Notes: a model not told the origin generated them from the letters alone. 64,000 nucleotides of DNA from Pseudomonas sp. KNUC1026 (GCF_021650705.1 NZ_CP087138.1:2108001-2172000), one strand, 5' to 3'. Positions 18,541 to 27,580 are shown, counted from the first letter of the stretch. Made by a program: numbers and translations.

Positions 18541-19916
18541 TCAGTAGATGTTCTTCGAGAACAGCGTAAACGGGGTTTTGAGCAGGATCTTCACGTCCAA
18601 CCATAGTGACCAGTGATTGATGTAGGCAAGGTCTCGCTCCAGCCTGCCCTGCATCTTTTCCAGGGTTTCGGTTTCGCCGCGGAACCCGCTGACCTGCGCA
18701 AGGCCAGTGATACCCGGTTTGATGCGGTGGCGGGCCATATCGGCAGTGAGCTTGTCGCCGTAGTAGTCGTTGTGGGCGACAGCATGCGGCCGCGGCCCTA
18801 CCAAGGCCATCTCGCCACGTAGTACGTTGATCAACTGCGGGAGCTCATCCAGCGAACTGCGCCGCAGGAACGCCCCGACCGCCGTTACGCGGCTGTCGTT
18901 GCGAGTCGCCTGGCGAACCTCCTGATCATCGTGCACCCGCATCGAGCGAAATTTGTACACCTGGATCACCTGGCCATTACATCCGTCGCGGCCCTGGCGG
19001 AAGAACACCGGGCCAGGCGAAGACAACTTCACTGCAGCTGCAGCGGCCAGCAGCACTGGCGACAGGGCAATGATGGCGAGCAAAGCCAGCGAACGGTCGA
19101 TCAGTTCCTTGCCGAATGCCGCTGCAGGATGCGAGCTCAGCGGAGTTTCGTTCAGGTAAATGGCCGGGAACTGCTCGATCTGGGAGACCGATTGATTGAG
19201 CAGCATCATGCTGCCGAAGTCAGGCACCCACACCACGTCTACGGCAAGGTCGAGCAAGTCCACATAGATCGACTCGATCTGCACCATCCGGTCCAACGGC
19301 AAGGTGATATAGACGCGGCGTACTTGTTCGCGCTGAACGATGCCACGCAACATGCTCATGTCGCCCAAGCGATCCAGGCCCGGGACGTTAGCCCCTTCCG
19401 GGGCGATCAGGCCCAGTACCGGAACACGTGGTTTGAGTTGACGGGCCAGCTTCCCAGCCAGCTCGCCTTCACCAATGATGAGCGCAGTGCGAACCATGCG
19501 CAGCCGGCGGCTATGGCGGTTGAGCAGCCAACGCAATGGCAGGAAGCTGGCTGCCTGAGCCAGGAAGCCAACTACCATCAATTCGGTCGCCAATTCAGGT
19601 TCCAGCTCCAGAGGGCTGCCACTGGCCATCAGTAACAGGCCGAGTGTGCCGATCAGTACCGACCACCCTGCCAGCAACCGCAGCAAGCCGGCAGCGTGGT
19701 TCAGTCGCTTGTGATAGACGTGCAGGAACCCGTAGATTGGGAATGAAGCCAGCATGCCCAGGATCATCAACACGCGGTAAGCCGGGGCTATGGTGCCGGT
19801 TTCCACCACCAGCAATATGCAGAGCATTACCCGGCCAACACGGTGCCGGAGGTCCACATGGCCCAGAAAGTCAGGCCACGACGATTTGCCATCGGGTGCA
19901 GACGAGGAGCGATCAT
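18541..19916 (-). CDS. WcaJ-type undecaprenyl-phosphate sugar phosphotransferase (one frame break)
   Basis: Polyprenyl-phosphate hexose-1-phosphate transferase that would start an exopolysaccharide repeat unit. It has several N-terminal membrane helices, a central nucleotide-fold domain (TALIIGEGELAGKLARQL) and the C-terminal transferase domain with VYKFRSM, RRSSLDELPQLINVLRGEM and KPGITGLAQVSGFRGE. One G is missing near 19830-19832; correcting it connects MIAPRLHPMANRRGLTF to VMLCILLVVE and gives 458 residues. The ATG at 19914-19916 has GGAGA 8 bp upstream; an in-frame ATG lies at 19931. No other polysaccharide genes are nearby. Confidence 0.83.
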
Positions 19917-19931
19917 CGCAAGGTTCTCCAT

Positions 19932-20217
19932 GACCAGGCACGGCGAGCCGCTGCGCGTGATACCAGGACAAGGCTGGATCTCAGGCAGGCTACCGCCACG
20001 ACAGGGGACGTCGAAGTAAGGGGATCAGGCTGGAAGGGTGTGAAAGGTGCTGCTCACTGCATGAAGCAGCGATCGCGTGATGTTATGTAGCCATATATTT
20101 TCGTGCAATGCAGCGAATGAAAATTATGTGAAATTTTTTAGCAAAAATACGCTAAAACAATGGCTTACATCATTTTAATAAAGCTACACATCAATTCCAT
20201 TTAGTCAAATTAATGAC
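19932..20217. other. AT-rich leader upstream of the wcaJ-like gene
   Basis: The region is strikingly AT-rich for this genome, especially 20085-20217, and contains no gene. A perfect 7-bp inverted repeat TTTTAGC/GCTAAAA with an 8-nt spacer lies at 20136-20157. Such AT-rich leaders in Pseudomonas exopolysaccharide loci are typical MvaT/TurA targets (inference). Confidence 0.5.
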
Positions 20218-20250
20218 AAAAAAGCCGTCTTTTTAGAAAAAGACGGCTTT
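20218..20250 (-). terminator. Rho-independent terminator after the quinone oxidoreductase gene
   Basis: A 13-bp hairpin (AAGCCGTCTTTTT paired with AAAAAGACGGCTT) around a short loop, followed on the minus strand by six T residues. It separates the quinone oxidoreductase transcript from the wcaJ-like gene. Confidence 0.85.
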
Positions 20251-20278
20251 CTGGCAGATTAGGGTCGGTATCCCGGCG

Positions 20279-21307
20279 TCAGCTCTGTGGCGCTTGCAGG
20301 CTGAGTACTACCTTGCCGATACAAGGGCATTCGTCCATGTAACGATGCGCCTCCACGAATTGCTCGAAAGGAAAGACGCGCGCCGGTTGCGGTGCGATCA
20401 CTCGGTCGGCGGTCAGCTGGTTGATCTGCGTGAGCGCTTTGCGCGTGGCCGCCTCGTCCTGCGGAATGTCGAGCTCCGGCTTGCCGGTGAAGTTGCCCAG
20501 GCAGTGCAGGTGCAGTTGCAGGCTCTTCTGGAACGCCGCACAGGCCGGCAAGGAAGTCTGGTTACCGCCTTGCAGCCCATACAGTATCAGGCTGCCGCGC
20601 GGCGCCATCAGGTCACCGAGCATCGACATCTGCGGGCCGCCAAGGCCGTCGAACACCATGTTCACGCCGCGCCCGTCGGTGTATTTGCCGACCTGAGTGA
20701 CCAGGTCCTGCTCCTCGGTGGCAATTACCTTGTCAGCGCCGAGCGCCAGCAATGCTTCACGCTGTTCGCTGGTTTTGCTCACCGCAATCACCTTCACCCC
20801 CAGCGCCTTGCCCAGTTGCACGAACGCAGGGCCGGCGCAGTAGCTGGCGCAAGTGACCAGCGCACTCTGCCCCGGCTGCGCACGGGCAAGCTCGACGTAA
20901 GCGAACCAGGCAATCAACAACGGTGTGTAGTGCACGGCTGCCTGTTCGGGTGTGAGCACGTCGGGGTAACGCACCAGTGCCTGGGCAGGCAGCACCGCTA
21001 CCTCACCGTAGACCGGGTGTTCATTGGCACTGGCGGCCGGAAAGCTGGCGACGGCATCGCCCACCTTGAAACCTTCGACGCCCTCGCCCACGGCAGTGAC
21101 CACACCGGCCATTTCCTGGCCAAGGCTGGCTGGCAAGCGGGCCTGGGAAGGCGCCAGGTTCTGGCGCCAGAGCACGTCGTACCAGGTCACGCCGATAGCG
21201 GCCACTCGCACTTGCACTTCGCCGGGGGCGGGCAAACGGGCCTCGTGCTCTTCGCACTTCAAGACCTCCGCCGGGCCGAACTTGTGAAAACGAATTGTGC
21301 GGGGCAT
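20279..21307 (-). CDS. Zinc-independent NADPH:quinone oxidoreductase family protein
   Basis: A 342-residue MDR-superfamily oxidoreductase (zeta-crystallin/QOR-like). The catalytic domain starts MPRTIRFHKFGPAEVLK; the cofactor-binding region contains ALVTCASYCAGPAFVQLGKA followed by VIAVSKTSEQREALLALGAD, with the NADPH-preferring S-K after the second strand. Zinc-ligand cysteines are absent. It is transcribed divergently from the LysR gene at 21514, which is its likely regulator. The ATG at 21305-21307 is chosen over the GTG one codon earlier. Confidence 0.87.
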   Translation of the reverse strand: MPRTIRFHKFGPAEVLKCEEHEARLPAPGEVQVRVAAIGVTWYDVLWRQNLAPSQARLPASLGQEMAGVVTAVGEGVEGFKVGDAVASFPAASANEHPVYGEVAVLPAQALVRYPDVLTPEQAAVHYTPLLIAWFAYVELARAQPGQSALVTCASYCAGPAFVQLGKALGVKVIAVSKTSEQREALLALGADKVIATEEQDLVTQVGKYTDGRGVNMVFDGLGGPQMSMLGDLMAPRGSLILYGLQGGNQTSLPACAAFQKSLQLHLHCLGNFTGKPELDIPQDEAATRKALTQINQLTADRVIAPQPARVFPFEQFVEAHRYMDECPCIGKVVLSLQAPQS

Positions 21308-21339
21308 CACGAACCTCGTCTCATGACCTCTAATGGCTT

Positions 21340-21457
21340 GCAGATTATCCGGGCTTTAAGTGAGGCACCATCGGCGCAGGTTAATAGTCACCATGCCTGG
21401 CATTGATCCTCACACACCCGAACGCGTGTTACTGTCACATTCCCGATGCAGATTAAC
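21340..21457. promoter_or_regulatory. Three GCAGRTTAWY repeats in the LysR/oxidoreductase intergenic region
   Basis: GCAGATTATC at 21340, GCAGGTTAAT at 21376 and GCAGATTAAC at 21448 share a core and start 36 and 72 bp apart. They lie between two divergent genes and may be regulator sites. No classical T-N11-A palindrome was recognised with confidence. Confidence 0.3.
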
Positions 21458-21513
21458 AGCTTTTGGCCGTAATATTCGACGTCTGCGCCCACCCCTGAGC
21501 ATGAAGCCCGCCG

Positions 21514-22428
21514 ATGAATCGCAACGACCTGCGCCGTGTCGACCTGAACTTGCTGATCGTTTTCGAAACGCTGATGCACGAGCGCAGCGTGACTCGCGCC
21601 GCGGAGAAGCTGTTCCTTGGCCAGCCGGCGATCAGTGCAGCGTTGTCACGCCTGCGCACCCTGTTCGATGACCCGCTGTTCGTGCGCACCGGCCGCAGCA
21701 TGGAACCTACCGCCCGGGCGCTGGAGATCGGCGCCCTGCTCTCGCCTGCGCTCGACTCGATCTCCACTGCCGTCAGCCGAGCAGCCGAATTCGACCCCGC
21801 CACCAGCACAGCAGTGTTTCGTGTGGGGCTGTCCGACGATGTGGAATTCGCGTTGCTGCCACAACTGCTCAAGCGCCTGCGCGCCGAAGCGCCGGGCATC
21901 GTGCTGGTGGTGCGCCGTACCAACTACATTCTGATGCCCGCCCTGCTTGCATCTGGCGAGATTTCGGTAGGCGTGAGCTACACCAGCGACCTGCCAGCCA
22001 ACGCCAAGCGCAAAGTGCTCCGCCGCAGCCGCCCTCGCCTGCTGCGCGCCGACAGCATGCCTGGCAGCATCAGCCTCGACGACTTCTGCTCACGGCCTCA
22101 TGCCCTGGTATCGTTCGCGGGCGACCTCTCCGGCTTCATCGATGAAGAACTGGAAAAGATCGGTCGCGAGCGGCACGTGGTGCTCGCGGTGCCGCAGTTC
22201 AACGGGCTGGGGTCACTGCTCGCGGGCACGGACATCATTGCCACGGTGCCTGACTACACCGCAGACAGCCTTACTGCAGCCGGGGGGTTGAGGGCTGAAG
22301 ATGTGCCAATTGGTACGCGTACCTTCGAGCTGCACATGGCTTGGCGTGGGTCGCAGGATAACGACCCGGCGGAGAGGTGGTTGAGGTCGCGGTTGCAGAT
22401 GTTTTTTGGGGATCCTGAGAGTCTTTAG
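21514..22428 (+). CDS. LysR-family transcriptional regulator
   Basis: A 304-residue LysR protein with the N-terminal winged helix (DLNLLIVFETLMHERSVTRA, then GQPAISAALSRLRTLFDDPL) and a C-terminal effector domain. It is divergent from the quinone oxidoreductase gene with a 206-bp shared region, the classic LysR-target arrangement. The likely inducer is a quinone or electrophile (inference only). The end of the gene lies 45 bp from the left end of the insertion sequence, so it is intact. Confidence 0.88.
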   Translation: MNRNDLRRVDLNLLIVFETLMHERSVTRAAEKLFLGQPAISAALSRLRTLFDDPLFVRTGRSMEPTARALEIGALLSPALDSISTAVSRAAEFDPATSTAVFRVGLSDDVEFALLPQLLKRLRAEAPGIVLVVRRTNYILMPALLASGEISVGVSYTSDLPANAKRKVLRRSRPRLLRADSMPGSISLDDFCSRPHALVSFAGDLSGFIDEELEKIGRERHVVLAVPQFNGLGSLLAGTDIIATVPDYTADSLTAAGGLRAEDVPIGTRTFELHMAWRGSQDNDPAERWLRSRLQMFFGDPESL

Positions 22429-22510
22429 GCCTCATAGGACAGGCTGTTCTTCGTAAGGGGGCGGCGACCACACTGGACTGGCCCCTACAAAACCGGACGC
22501 AGGCACCCCG

Positions 22511-23385
22511 TCAACTTGATGCCGTCTTCATGCACCTGAACTCTCTCGGAGAGCGGTATTTCCACACGCTGTGTGGATGCTACTCGTTGTAATGTTCGAA
22601 AGCGATTGCCAGGTTGCGTAACGCCGTTTCGCGGTTCGGGCGAGGCATGTGGGCCACGTAGTCGCGCTTGATGGTCTTCACAAAGCTCTCGGCCATCCCG
22701 TTGCTCTGCGGACTGCGAACCGGCGTCGTGACAGGCTGCAAGCCGATTTGCTGTGCAAAGAGCCGAGTCTGCTCTGCGATATAGGCCGAGCCATTATCGC
22801 CCAGCCACTGCACAGGCGTGCTGGGGAGCTGATCACCAAACCGCTTCTCTACGCTTTCCAGCATCAGATAACGTACGTCGTCGCCAATGTACCCAGTGGG
22901 CTGGCCACCCAGCCAATCGCCTCTCGGTCGCTGCAGTCCAGCGCGAAGCTCACACTCAGCTTGGTGCCGTCGTCGCAGCGAAATTCAAACCCATCGGAAC
23001 ACCATCGAGTATTGCTGGTAGCAACAGCGACGCGGCCCTCATGCTTGCGAGCAGTACCAGGCTGTTTCACACGGCGTACCAGCAGCAACTTATGGTCACG
23101 CATCACTCGGTAGACTTGCTTCACATTGATCGCAGGCAATGCCAATTGCTCTCGGGAGCGGCGCAGCAAGCCCCACATTCGGCGATAGCCATACGTGGGC
23201 AGATCCCCAAAATACTCCCTAATTTCAGCAACTACAGCCGTGTCATCCGAATGCCTGGCACGTCGTGCCTTTGGCTGCGCGCCTTGTTTGAGCCGAACCG
23301 TTAACTGGGAGCGCGACACACCGAGACTTTCGCTGGCCAGCTTCACTGGTCGTCCCCCGGCAACAAGAGTGAGTGCGCAATCCAT
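22511..23385 (-). pseudogene. IS2-group transposase OrfB, disrupted
   Basis: DDE integrase-type transposase of the IS2 group: ELPTYGYRRMWGLL-like motif (DLPTYGYRRMWGLLRRSREQ), RWCSDGFEF with the first Asp, [20 protein letters not shown] with the second Asp and [19 protein letters not shown] with the Glu. One base is missing near 22892-22894, splitting the frame after [17 protein letters not shown] then replaces the expected TGG codon after AFEHYNE (22580-22582); the frame would continue to 22511 with RSPREF. The amber change is a substitution, unlike the other breaks here. Confidence 0.82.
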
Positions 23386-23738
23386 TTTCGCGAACGAGCG
23401 ATCTCCACGGCCTCTTTGAGCACTTCGGCTTCCATGGTCTTTTTGCCGAGCATTCGTTGGAGTTCGCGGATTTGCTTTAACGCATCGTTCAGCTCATAAG
23501 CCGGAACAACGGCTTCGCCGGCACTGACCGCTGACAAGCTGCCTTCTTGGTAAAGCTTGCGCCACAGGAAAAGCTGGTTGGCATTTATGCCGTTGCGCCT
23601 GGCGACCACCGAAACGCTTTGCCCGGGTTCCAGGCTTTCGCGCACCATGGCCAGCTTCTGCTCGGGGCTCCAGCGCCGCCGGCGCTCCTGGCCAAGCAGT
23701 TCGCCGCCACCCTTATCGTTGCTGTTAGTCATAAACAT
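23343..23738 (-). CDS. IS2-group transposase OrfA
   Basis: A 131-residue OrfA with an HTH ([38 protein letters not shown]) and a leucine-zipper-like coiled coil ([20 protein letters not shown]) used for dimerisation. It overlaps orfB by 43 bp. An A4 run at the orfB start (coding strand GCGAAAATGG) is the likely -1 slippage site. Confidence 0.88.
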   Translation of the reverse strand: MFMTNSNDKGGGELLGQERRRRWSPEQKLAMVRESLEPGQSVSVVARRNGINANQLFLWRKLYQEGSLSAVSAGEAVVPAYELNDALKQIRELQRMLGKKTMEAEVLKEAVEIARSRKWIAHSLLLPGDDQ

Positions 23739-23888
23739 ACCCGTTTGCCTACTCTTATCCTAAGGAGAGGCACGGTGTCCTGTCTTTCAAGGGGCTCGTT
23801 CAAACGTCTGTATGCATGGAAATTCTTTGTGTGTACCCAGTCATTCAGCTCAGTGGTGAGGACTGACCTGGACGCCGCTCAAGACATG

Positions 23889-24153
23889 ATGGATATGCGT
23901 GACTTTCAAGCTGTACGCACAATGGTCGGTAGCAACATTCTCTCTCATCAAGCAAGCGCACTTACTGGGCGAGCTCTCCAGTGCTCGCAGCTTCTACGCT
24001 GTAATTTTGGCCTACTGCAGAGACTTCGAAGCCGCCGATCGCGAGATGGCATTGATCGCACTGTTTCGCGGAGGGTTCGCTGATGCCCAACGCCATGAGT
24101 TCGACTCCCAACTGAGCTTGATCGGAGACATTCGAGCGGGTCGAGTAACGTAG
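23889..24153 (+). CDS. Possible small hypothetical protein next to the IS (one frame break)
   Basis: A tentative gene starting MDMRDFQAVRTMVGSNIL. One extra base around 23960-23970 separates it from GELSSARSFYAVILAYCRDF and AADREMALIALFRGGFADAQ, which look like a helical protein-coding segment. Joined, it gives about 87 residues. There is no good ribosome-binding site, and the IS 80 bp upstream may have removed its promoter. No family recognised. Confidence 0.3.
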
Positions 24154-24286
24154 CCTGAACATTGGTGCCCTTCCGCGTGGGGGACATTCCGCGATCGTGT
24201 ACCTGGAAGTGGTGTAGCTCATTCTGCGGTGCTATTGAGCGCCCTCCCCACCTATGCTTGATAAGCAGAAAACCAAGATTGACCTC

Positions 24287-24304
24287 GTAAGGATTATTCC
24301 TTAC
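24287..24304. promoter_or_regulatory. Palindromic operator upstream of prlF-yhaV
   Basis: GTAAGGATTATTCCTTAC is an inverted repeat with 7-bp arms and a 4-nt centre, 30 bp before the antitoxin ATG and just after a TTGACC -35-like element (24279-24284). Toxin-antitoxin operons of this class are autoregulated by the AbrB-fold antitoxin, so this is the probable operator. Confidence 0.6.
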
Positions 24305-24334
24305 CCTTCAATCAATACATCCGGGAGAACACCC

Positions 24335-24652
24335 ATGCCTGCCATCCACGAAATCGCTACGTTGACCTCGAAGGGACAGGTCACACTGCCCAAATCCGTT
24401 CGCCAACTGCTGGGCATTGACACAGGTGGCAAAATTGCATTCGACGTACGAGGCGGTGAAATTGTGGTCAGCCGCGTAGAAACCACCCACGAAGACCCTG
24501 CCATCGGTGCATTCCTGGGTTTGCTGGAGGCTGATATCCGAGGCGGCCGCAACCTCACCACTCTGCCGGAGGACTTGGCGCAAACCATGCTCGCCAATGC
24601 AAACCACTCCATAAACCTGGACGAAGATATCGATGGTGAGGTCGCGGTCTGA
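24335..24652 (+). CDS. prlF: Antitoxin PrlF (SohA) homologue
   Basis: A 105-residue AbrB/SpoVT swapped-hairpin protein: ATLTSKGQVTLPKSVRQLLG followed by GKIAFDVRGGEIVVSRV. The C-terminal acidic tail (NLDEDIDGEVAV) is the expected toxin-binding part. An upstream in-frame start at 24254 would add residues with no family match; the ATG at 24335 has GGGAG upstream. It overlaps the toxin gene by one base. Confidence 0.88.
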   Translation: MPAIHEIATLTSKGQVTLPKSVRQLLGIDTGGKIAFDVRGGEIVVSRVETTHEDPAIGAFLGLLEADIRGGRNLTTLPEDLAQTMLANANHSINLDEDIDGEVAV

Positions 24653-25113
24653 TGCTGCGACATGGCTGGACACTGTTGTTCCATGAAGGTGTGATTTTAC
24701 AGCTACGCAAATTGCAAGAAGCCGCCGCCCGAGCCGAGCAGAACGATCCGCAAGGTTTTGAGAGCAACGCCAACGTCAAGCTGTTTCGGGCGCTGAGTCA
24801 TCTGATCATGGAAGCTGTGCCTATGGATCCGGGCCGTGATGAGTTCCGCCAAGGCAATACGCTGGGCACCGCCTACCGACATTGGCGCCGTGCAAAAATC
24901 GGCAGGCGCTTTCGGCTGTTCTTTCGCTACGACTCAAGGTCCAAGGTCATCGTCTATGCATGGGTCAACGACGAAAACACCCTACGCTCCGCAGGCAGCA
25001 AATCCGCCCCCTACGCGGTCTTCGAGAAGATGCTGGGCCGCGGCAACCCTCCTGATGACTGGGATGCGCTGACTGCTGCGACGCGTAGCGACTGGGACGA
25101 GCCCAAAACATAA
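24652..25113 (+). CDS. yhaV: Toxin YhaV homologue, ribosome-dependent mRNase
   Basis: A 153-residue YhaV-family (RelE-superfamily) toxin. Characteristic segments are GWTLLFHEGVILQLRKLQEA, ANVKLFRALSHLIMEAVP, FRQGNTLGTAYRHWRRAKIG and FFRYDSRSKVIVYAWVNDEN. In E. coli YhaV degrades RNA and is neutralised by PrlF. The length equals E. coli YhaV (154 residues). TGATG coupling with prlF and its place next to an IS fit a mobile accessory module. Confidence 0.9.
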   Translation: MLRHGWTLLFHEGVILQLRKLQEAAARAEQNDPQGFESNANVKLFRALSHLIMEAVPMDPGRDEFRQGNTLGTAYRHWRRAKIGRRFRLFFRYDSRSKVIVYAWVNDENTLRSAGSKSAPYAVFEKMLGRGNPPDDWDALTAATRSDWDEPKT

Positions 25114-25509
25114 ATTGCGCGAGTGGGTGAGGTATTGCACGTTTGAAACCGATCCCCCCTCGTTGCGTCCACTGGTATCCACTCGTGGCTGGTGCTGAAA
25201 GGGGCACATCTAAGGTTAAAAATCCAGTGCCGCAGGCGGTAAGATTTTTGCGAGGTTTTCAGCCCTCTCCGGGAACGAATCCTGTGATTGCCAGATGATC
25301 TGACCGCCAAAATCCAAATGCTCTGCGACGCGAACGGCGTACACAGCGCTATCTTCTTTCTGCCGGCCAAGCCAGTGATATCAGCTCCTCACCGCCATTA
25401 ACGCTTCGACAGGCTCGCAAAATGCTGTGGCGCGATGGTCTCATTAGCTTGCGTAATGCGGTGTTCGCGACAACCGCTTTCAGACAGGACCAAACTGAGG
25501 GCCCTACCC
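25114..25509. other. Intergenic stretch without a recognisable gene
   Basis: I see no supported gene in these 396 bp. Several open frames exist on both strands but lack start signals and family motifs. It may contain remnants of earlier insertions. Confidence 0.4.
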
Positions 25510-26337
25510 TCAAAGTACCTGGCGAACCCGCGCGACCACCTCCTCCACCGCCGCCTCCACGCGGCCTTCATTACGGCACAACGCCAAACCATGGCGTTGC
25601 GCCGCCTGTTCGAAGGCCTGGGTGCAGGCCGCGTGCTCCTCGACATGCTGCAGCACCGTGCTGCCCAGCCCGCGGGTACGAGCTGCGGCCCTGGCCCAGG
25701 AAATCTCCGGCGCAGTAGTGATGCCCATGTGCAGGTCCGGCACCCTTACCCGCCGCTCGAGGTTCAGTTGCAGCACCTGCTCGAACGGCAGCAAGCGCCG
25801 AAAGGCGGCATCGGAAGGATACCAGCGGTCCATCAGCACGATGCAACCCGAAGGCTGGCGTGGCAGCACCTGCTGAGAAATCCATGCGCGGCTGTCTGCG
25901 AGGCGTTGGCACACTTCAAGTTCCAGCGCGGGGTCGGGGTGCCTCGCCAGCTGATTGACCATGGCCATGGTAGGGCCGCGTTGTGGGTCGCAGTTTTTTT
26001 CGCTCAGGCGCACCACTTTGTGCCCACATGCGCGCAAGGCGTGGGTTGCCGCTTCCAGCACCGTAGTTTTGCCGGTGCCCTTGGGGCCGTCGAGGCAGAT
26101 GAAGCGCACGTTTGGGTCGGAGGCTGTCAGAGGCAGAGGGCTCACCGGTTGGTTGAGTGGCGGGTAATCAGCGGCGGATTTTATATCAATGCAGAGCCGT
26201 TCAGCAGCCTTGCCAAAACGCATGCCCGGCACGGGCCTGGCGCTAGCCAGCTGCGGATAGCCGGCTTGAATAGGGGCAACGTCGCACGCCATGCTGACGG
26301 TGTTCGCCCAGAGCATGATGGGAACCGTCAAAAGCAC
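25510..26337 (-). CDS. Thymidylate-kinase-like P-loop nucleotide kinase
   Basis: A P-loop kinase resembling dTMP kinase: RFICLDGPKGTGKTTVLEAA (Walker A), a lid-region arginine pair and CIVLMDRWYPSDAAFRRLLP (the DRY/DRW motif). It is longer at the N-terminus than Tmk; the GTG at 26335-26337 gives 275 residues, while ATGs at 26316, 26292 and 26223 are alternatives, and no start has a strong ribosome-binding site. The region before the P-loop is of low complexity and may be untranslated. It is not near replication genes, so it is not the housekeeping tmk. Substrate unknown. Confidence 0.6.
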   Translation of the reverse strand: MLLTVPIMLWANTVSMACDVAPIQAGYPQLASARPVPGMRFGKAAERLCIDIKSAADYPPLNQPVSPLPLTASDPNVRFICLDGPKGTGKTTVLEAATHALRACGHKVVRLSEKNCDPQRGPTMAMVNQLARHPDPALELEVCQRLADSRAWISQQVLPRQPSGCIVLMDRWYPSDAAFRRLLPFEQVLQLNLERRVRVPDLHMGITTAPEISWARAAARTRGLGSTVLQHVEEHAACTQAFEQAAQRHGLALCRNEGRVEAAVEEVVARVRQVL

Positions 26338-26406
26338 CTACCCTGCCACCCTATTAGAAGCTTGATCCTCGAAAACTGACCACCCGATCCCACGGAAGCA
26401 CCCCAC

Positions 26407-27000
26407 ATGCCTGTCGATTTCAGACCCGCTCAAGCTTCGGACGCATACGACATTGCGCGTTTCTTTCAACTGACATCGGAGGGCATGGCCGACTACATAT
26501 GGTGCAAGCTTGCCGCCCCGGGAGAAGCATTGTTGAGTGTGGGCACATCTCGCTATGCCAGGGAGCAGGGCGACTTTTCTTACAGGAACTGCCTGATGGC
26601 GACTTTCGAAGAGCGCGTCATCGGCATGATGCATAGCTATGCTCTGCGCGAAGCTCTTGACCGGCCTGCCGAGACCGACCCGATCCTGGCGCCTTATTCC
26701 GAGATGGAAGTACCTGACACCTTGTACATTTCCAGCCTTGCTCTGGATGAGGCCTGGCGCAGCCAGGGATTGGGCGTCCAGTTTCTTCACTACGCCCAGA
26801 AGCGCGCCGAGGACGCTGGCCTGAATGGCCTATGCCTGATCGATTATGCAGAGAACCACGGTGCACGCCGCTTCTACGAACGCCACGGTTTTCAAATTGT
26901 TAAAACCTGCCAGATCGTTCCGCACCCGATGCTGCGTGTGACTGGCGAGGCCTATTTGATGTATCGCCCCAATCACAACGTGCTCGAGAAAAAACCATGA
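26407..27000 (+). CDS. GNAT-family N-acetyltransferase
   Basis: A 197-residue GNAT protein. The central strand and acetyl-CoA loop appear as LYISSLALDEAWRSQGLGVQ, and ENHGARRFYERHGFQIVKTC closes the fold. Its TGA overlaps the ATG of the cupin gene, so both are coupled. Such pairs may modify and bind a small metabolite, but nothing in the sequence identifies it. Confidence 0.82.
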   Translation: MPVDFRPAQASDAYDIARFFQLTSEGMADYIWCKLAAPGEALLSVGTSRYAREQGDFSYRNCLMATFEERVIGMMHSYALREALDRPAETDPILAPYSEMEVPDTLYISSLALDEAWRSQGLGVQFLHYAQKRAEDAGLNGLCLIDYAENHGARRFYERHGFQIVKTCQIVPHPMLRVTGEAYLMYRPNHNVLEKKP

Positions 27001-27356
27001 ACAACAAACTGACCGTATTTCGCGAACTGGATATTCAACCGGTGCGCGACCTTCCCTTCTTTGAAAAAGTCGTGGAAGGCACCCCTCACACGCTGACGTC
27101 CAAGTACTATCACGATGAACAGCAAGGTCGTATTTCCGGTGAGTGGGAAGCCAGCGTCGGGGCGTGGAGCATCGACTACAAGGTCTGGGAGTTCTGCCAT
27201 GTCCTGAGTGGGCGCTGCGTCATCGAGCTTGAAGGTTGCGCCCCGGCCACACTGGCCGCTGGCGACACGTTCATTATCGAACCGGGCGCCAAGGGCAAAT
27301 GGACCGTGCTCGAAGACATGAAAAAGAACTTCGTGATCCTCTTGCCCGCGAACTAG
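26997..27356 (+). CDS. Cupin-domain protein (cupin 3/DUF861-like)
   Basis: A 119-residue single cupin. The barrel is indicated by WSIDYKVWEFCHVLSGRCVI (with only one candidate metal ligand, His) and GDTFIIEPGAKGKWTVLEDM, a pattern of the cupin_3 (ureidoglycine aminohydrolase-like) family, in which metal ligands are often lost. It overlaps the acetyltransferase by ATGA. A small-molecule-binding or isomerase-like role is possible. Confidence 0.75.
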   Translation: MNNKLTVFRELDIQPVRDLPFFEKVVEGTPHTLTSKYYHDEQQGRISGEWEASVGAWSIDYKVWEFCHVLSGRCVIELEGCAPATLAAGDTFIIEPGAKGKWTVLEDMKKNFVILLPAN

Positions 27357-27580
27357 GCAAGCCAGATTTGGGCGTATGCTTTATCTTCCCGAAGAAAATA
27401 CCGGGCTGCAGGTATGGAGCTCGGTGGCAAGCACGAAAACGGCCGGAGGCGAGCGGGCAACGACATGGCGCCCTGCCCGGGGGAATGTCTGGACACCCCG
27501 GCAGCCTGTTTAACAGCGCTGCCTGAAGCAGCACACCCATCCCCGACTCAACTGCCGTCTAGCTATACCAGGACGCTGAA

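Larger units (their letters stand above)
22474..23802 (-). mobile_element. IS3-family (IS2 group) insertion sequence, about 1.33 kb
   Basis: The ends are imperfect inverted repeats: TGGACTGGCCCCTACAAAAC on the left and TGAACGAGCCCCTTGAAAGA (minus strand) on the right. Inside are orfA and orfB in overlapping -1 frames on the minus strand, as in IS2-like elements that make an OrfAB transposase by programmed frameshifting. No 5-bp direct repeat is visible at the flanks (CACAC left, AACGT right), so the element may be old or rearranged. orfB is disrupted, so it is probably immobile unless the errors are technical. Confidence 0.88.

Noticed and set aside
25011..25370. 119-codon minus-strand frame overlapping the yhaV 3' end.
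   Set aside because: Overlaps a well-supported gene, low-complexity basic composition, no start signal.
27357..27580. Possible coding continuation after the cupin gene (GC-rich frames in both directions).
   Set aside because: No start signals or conserved motifs; treated as intergenic.
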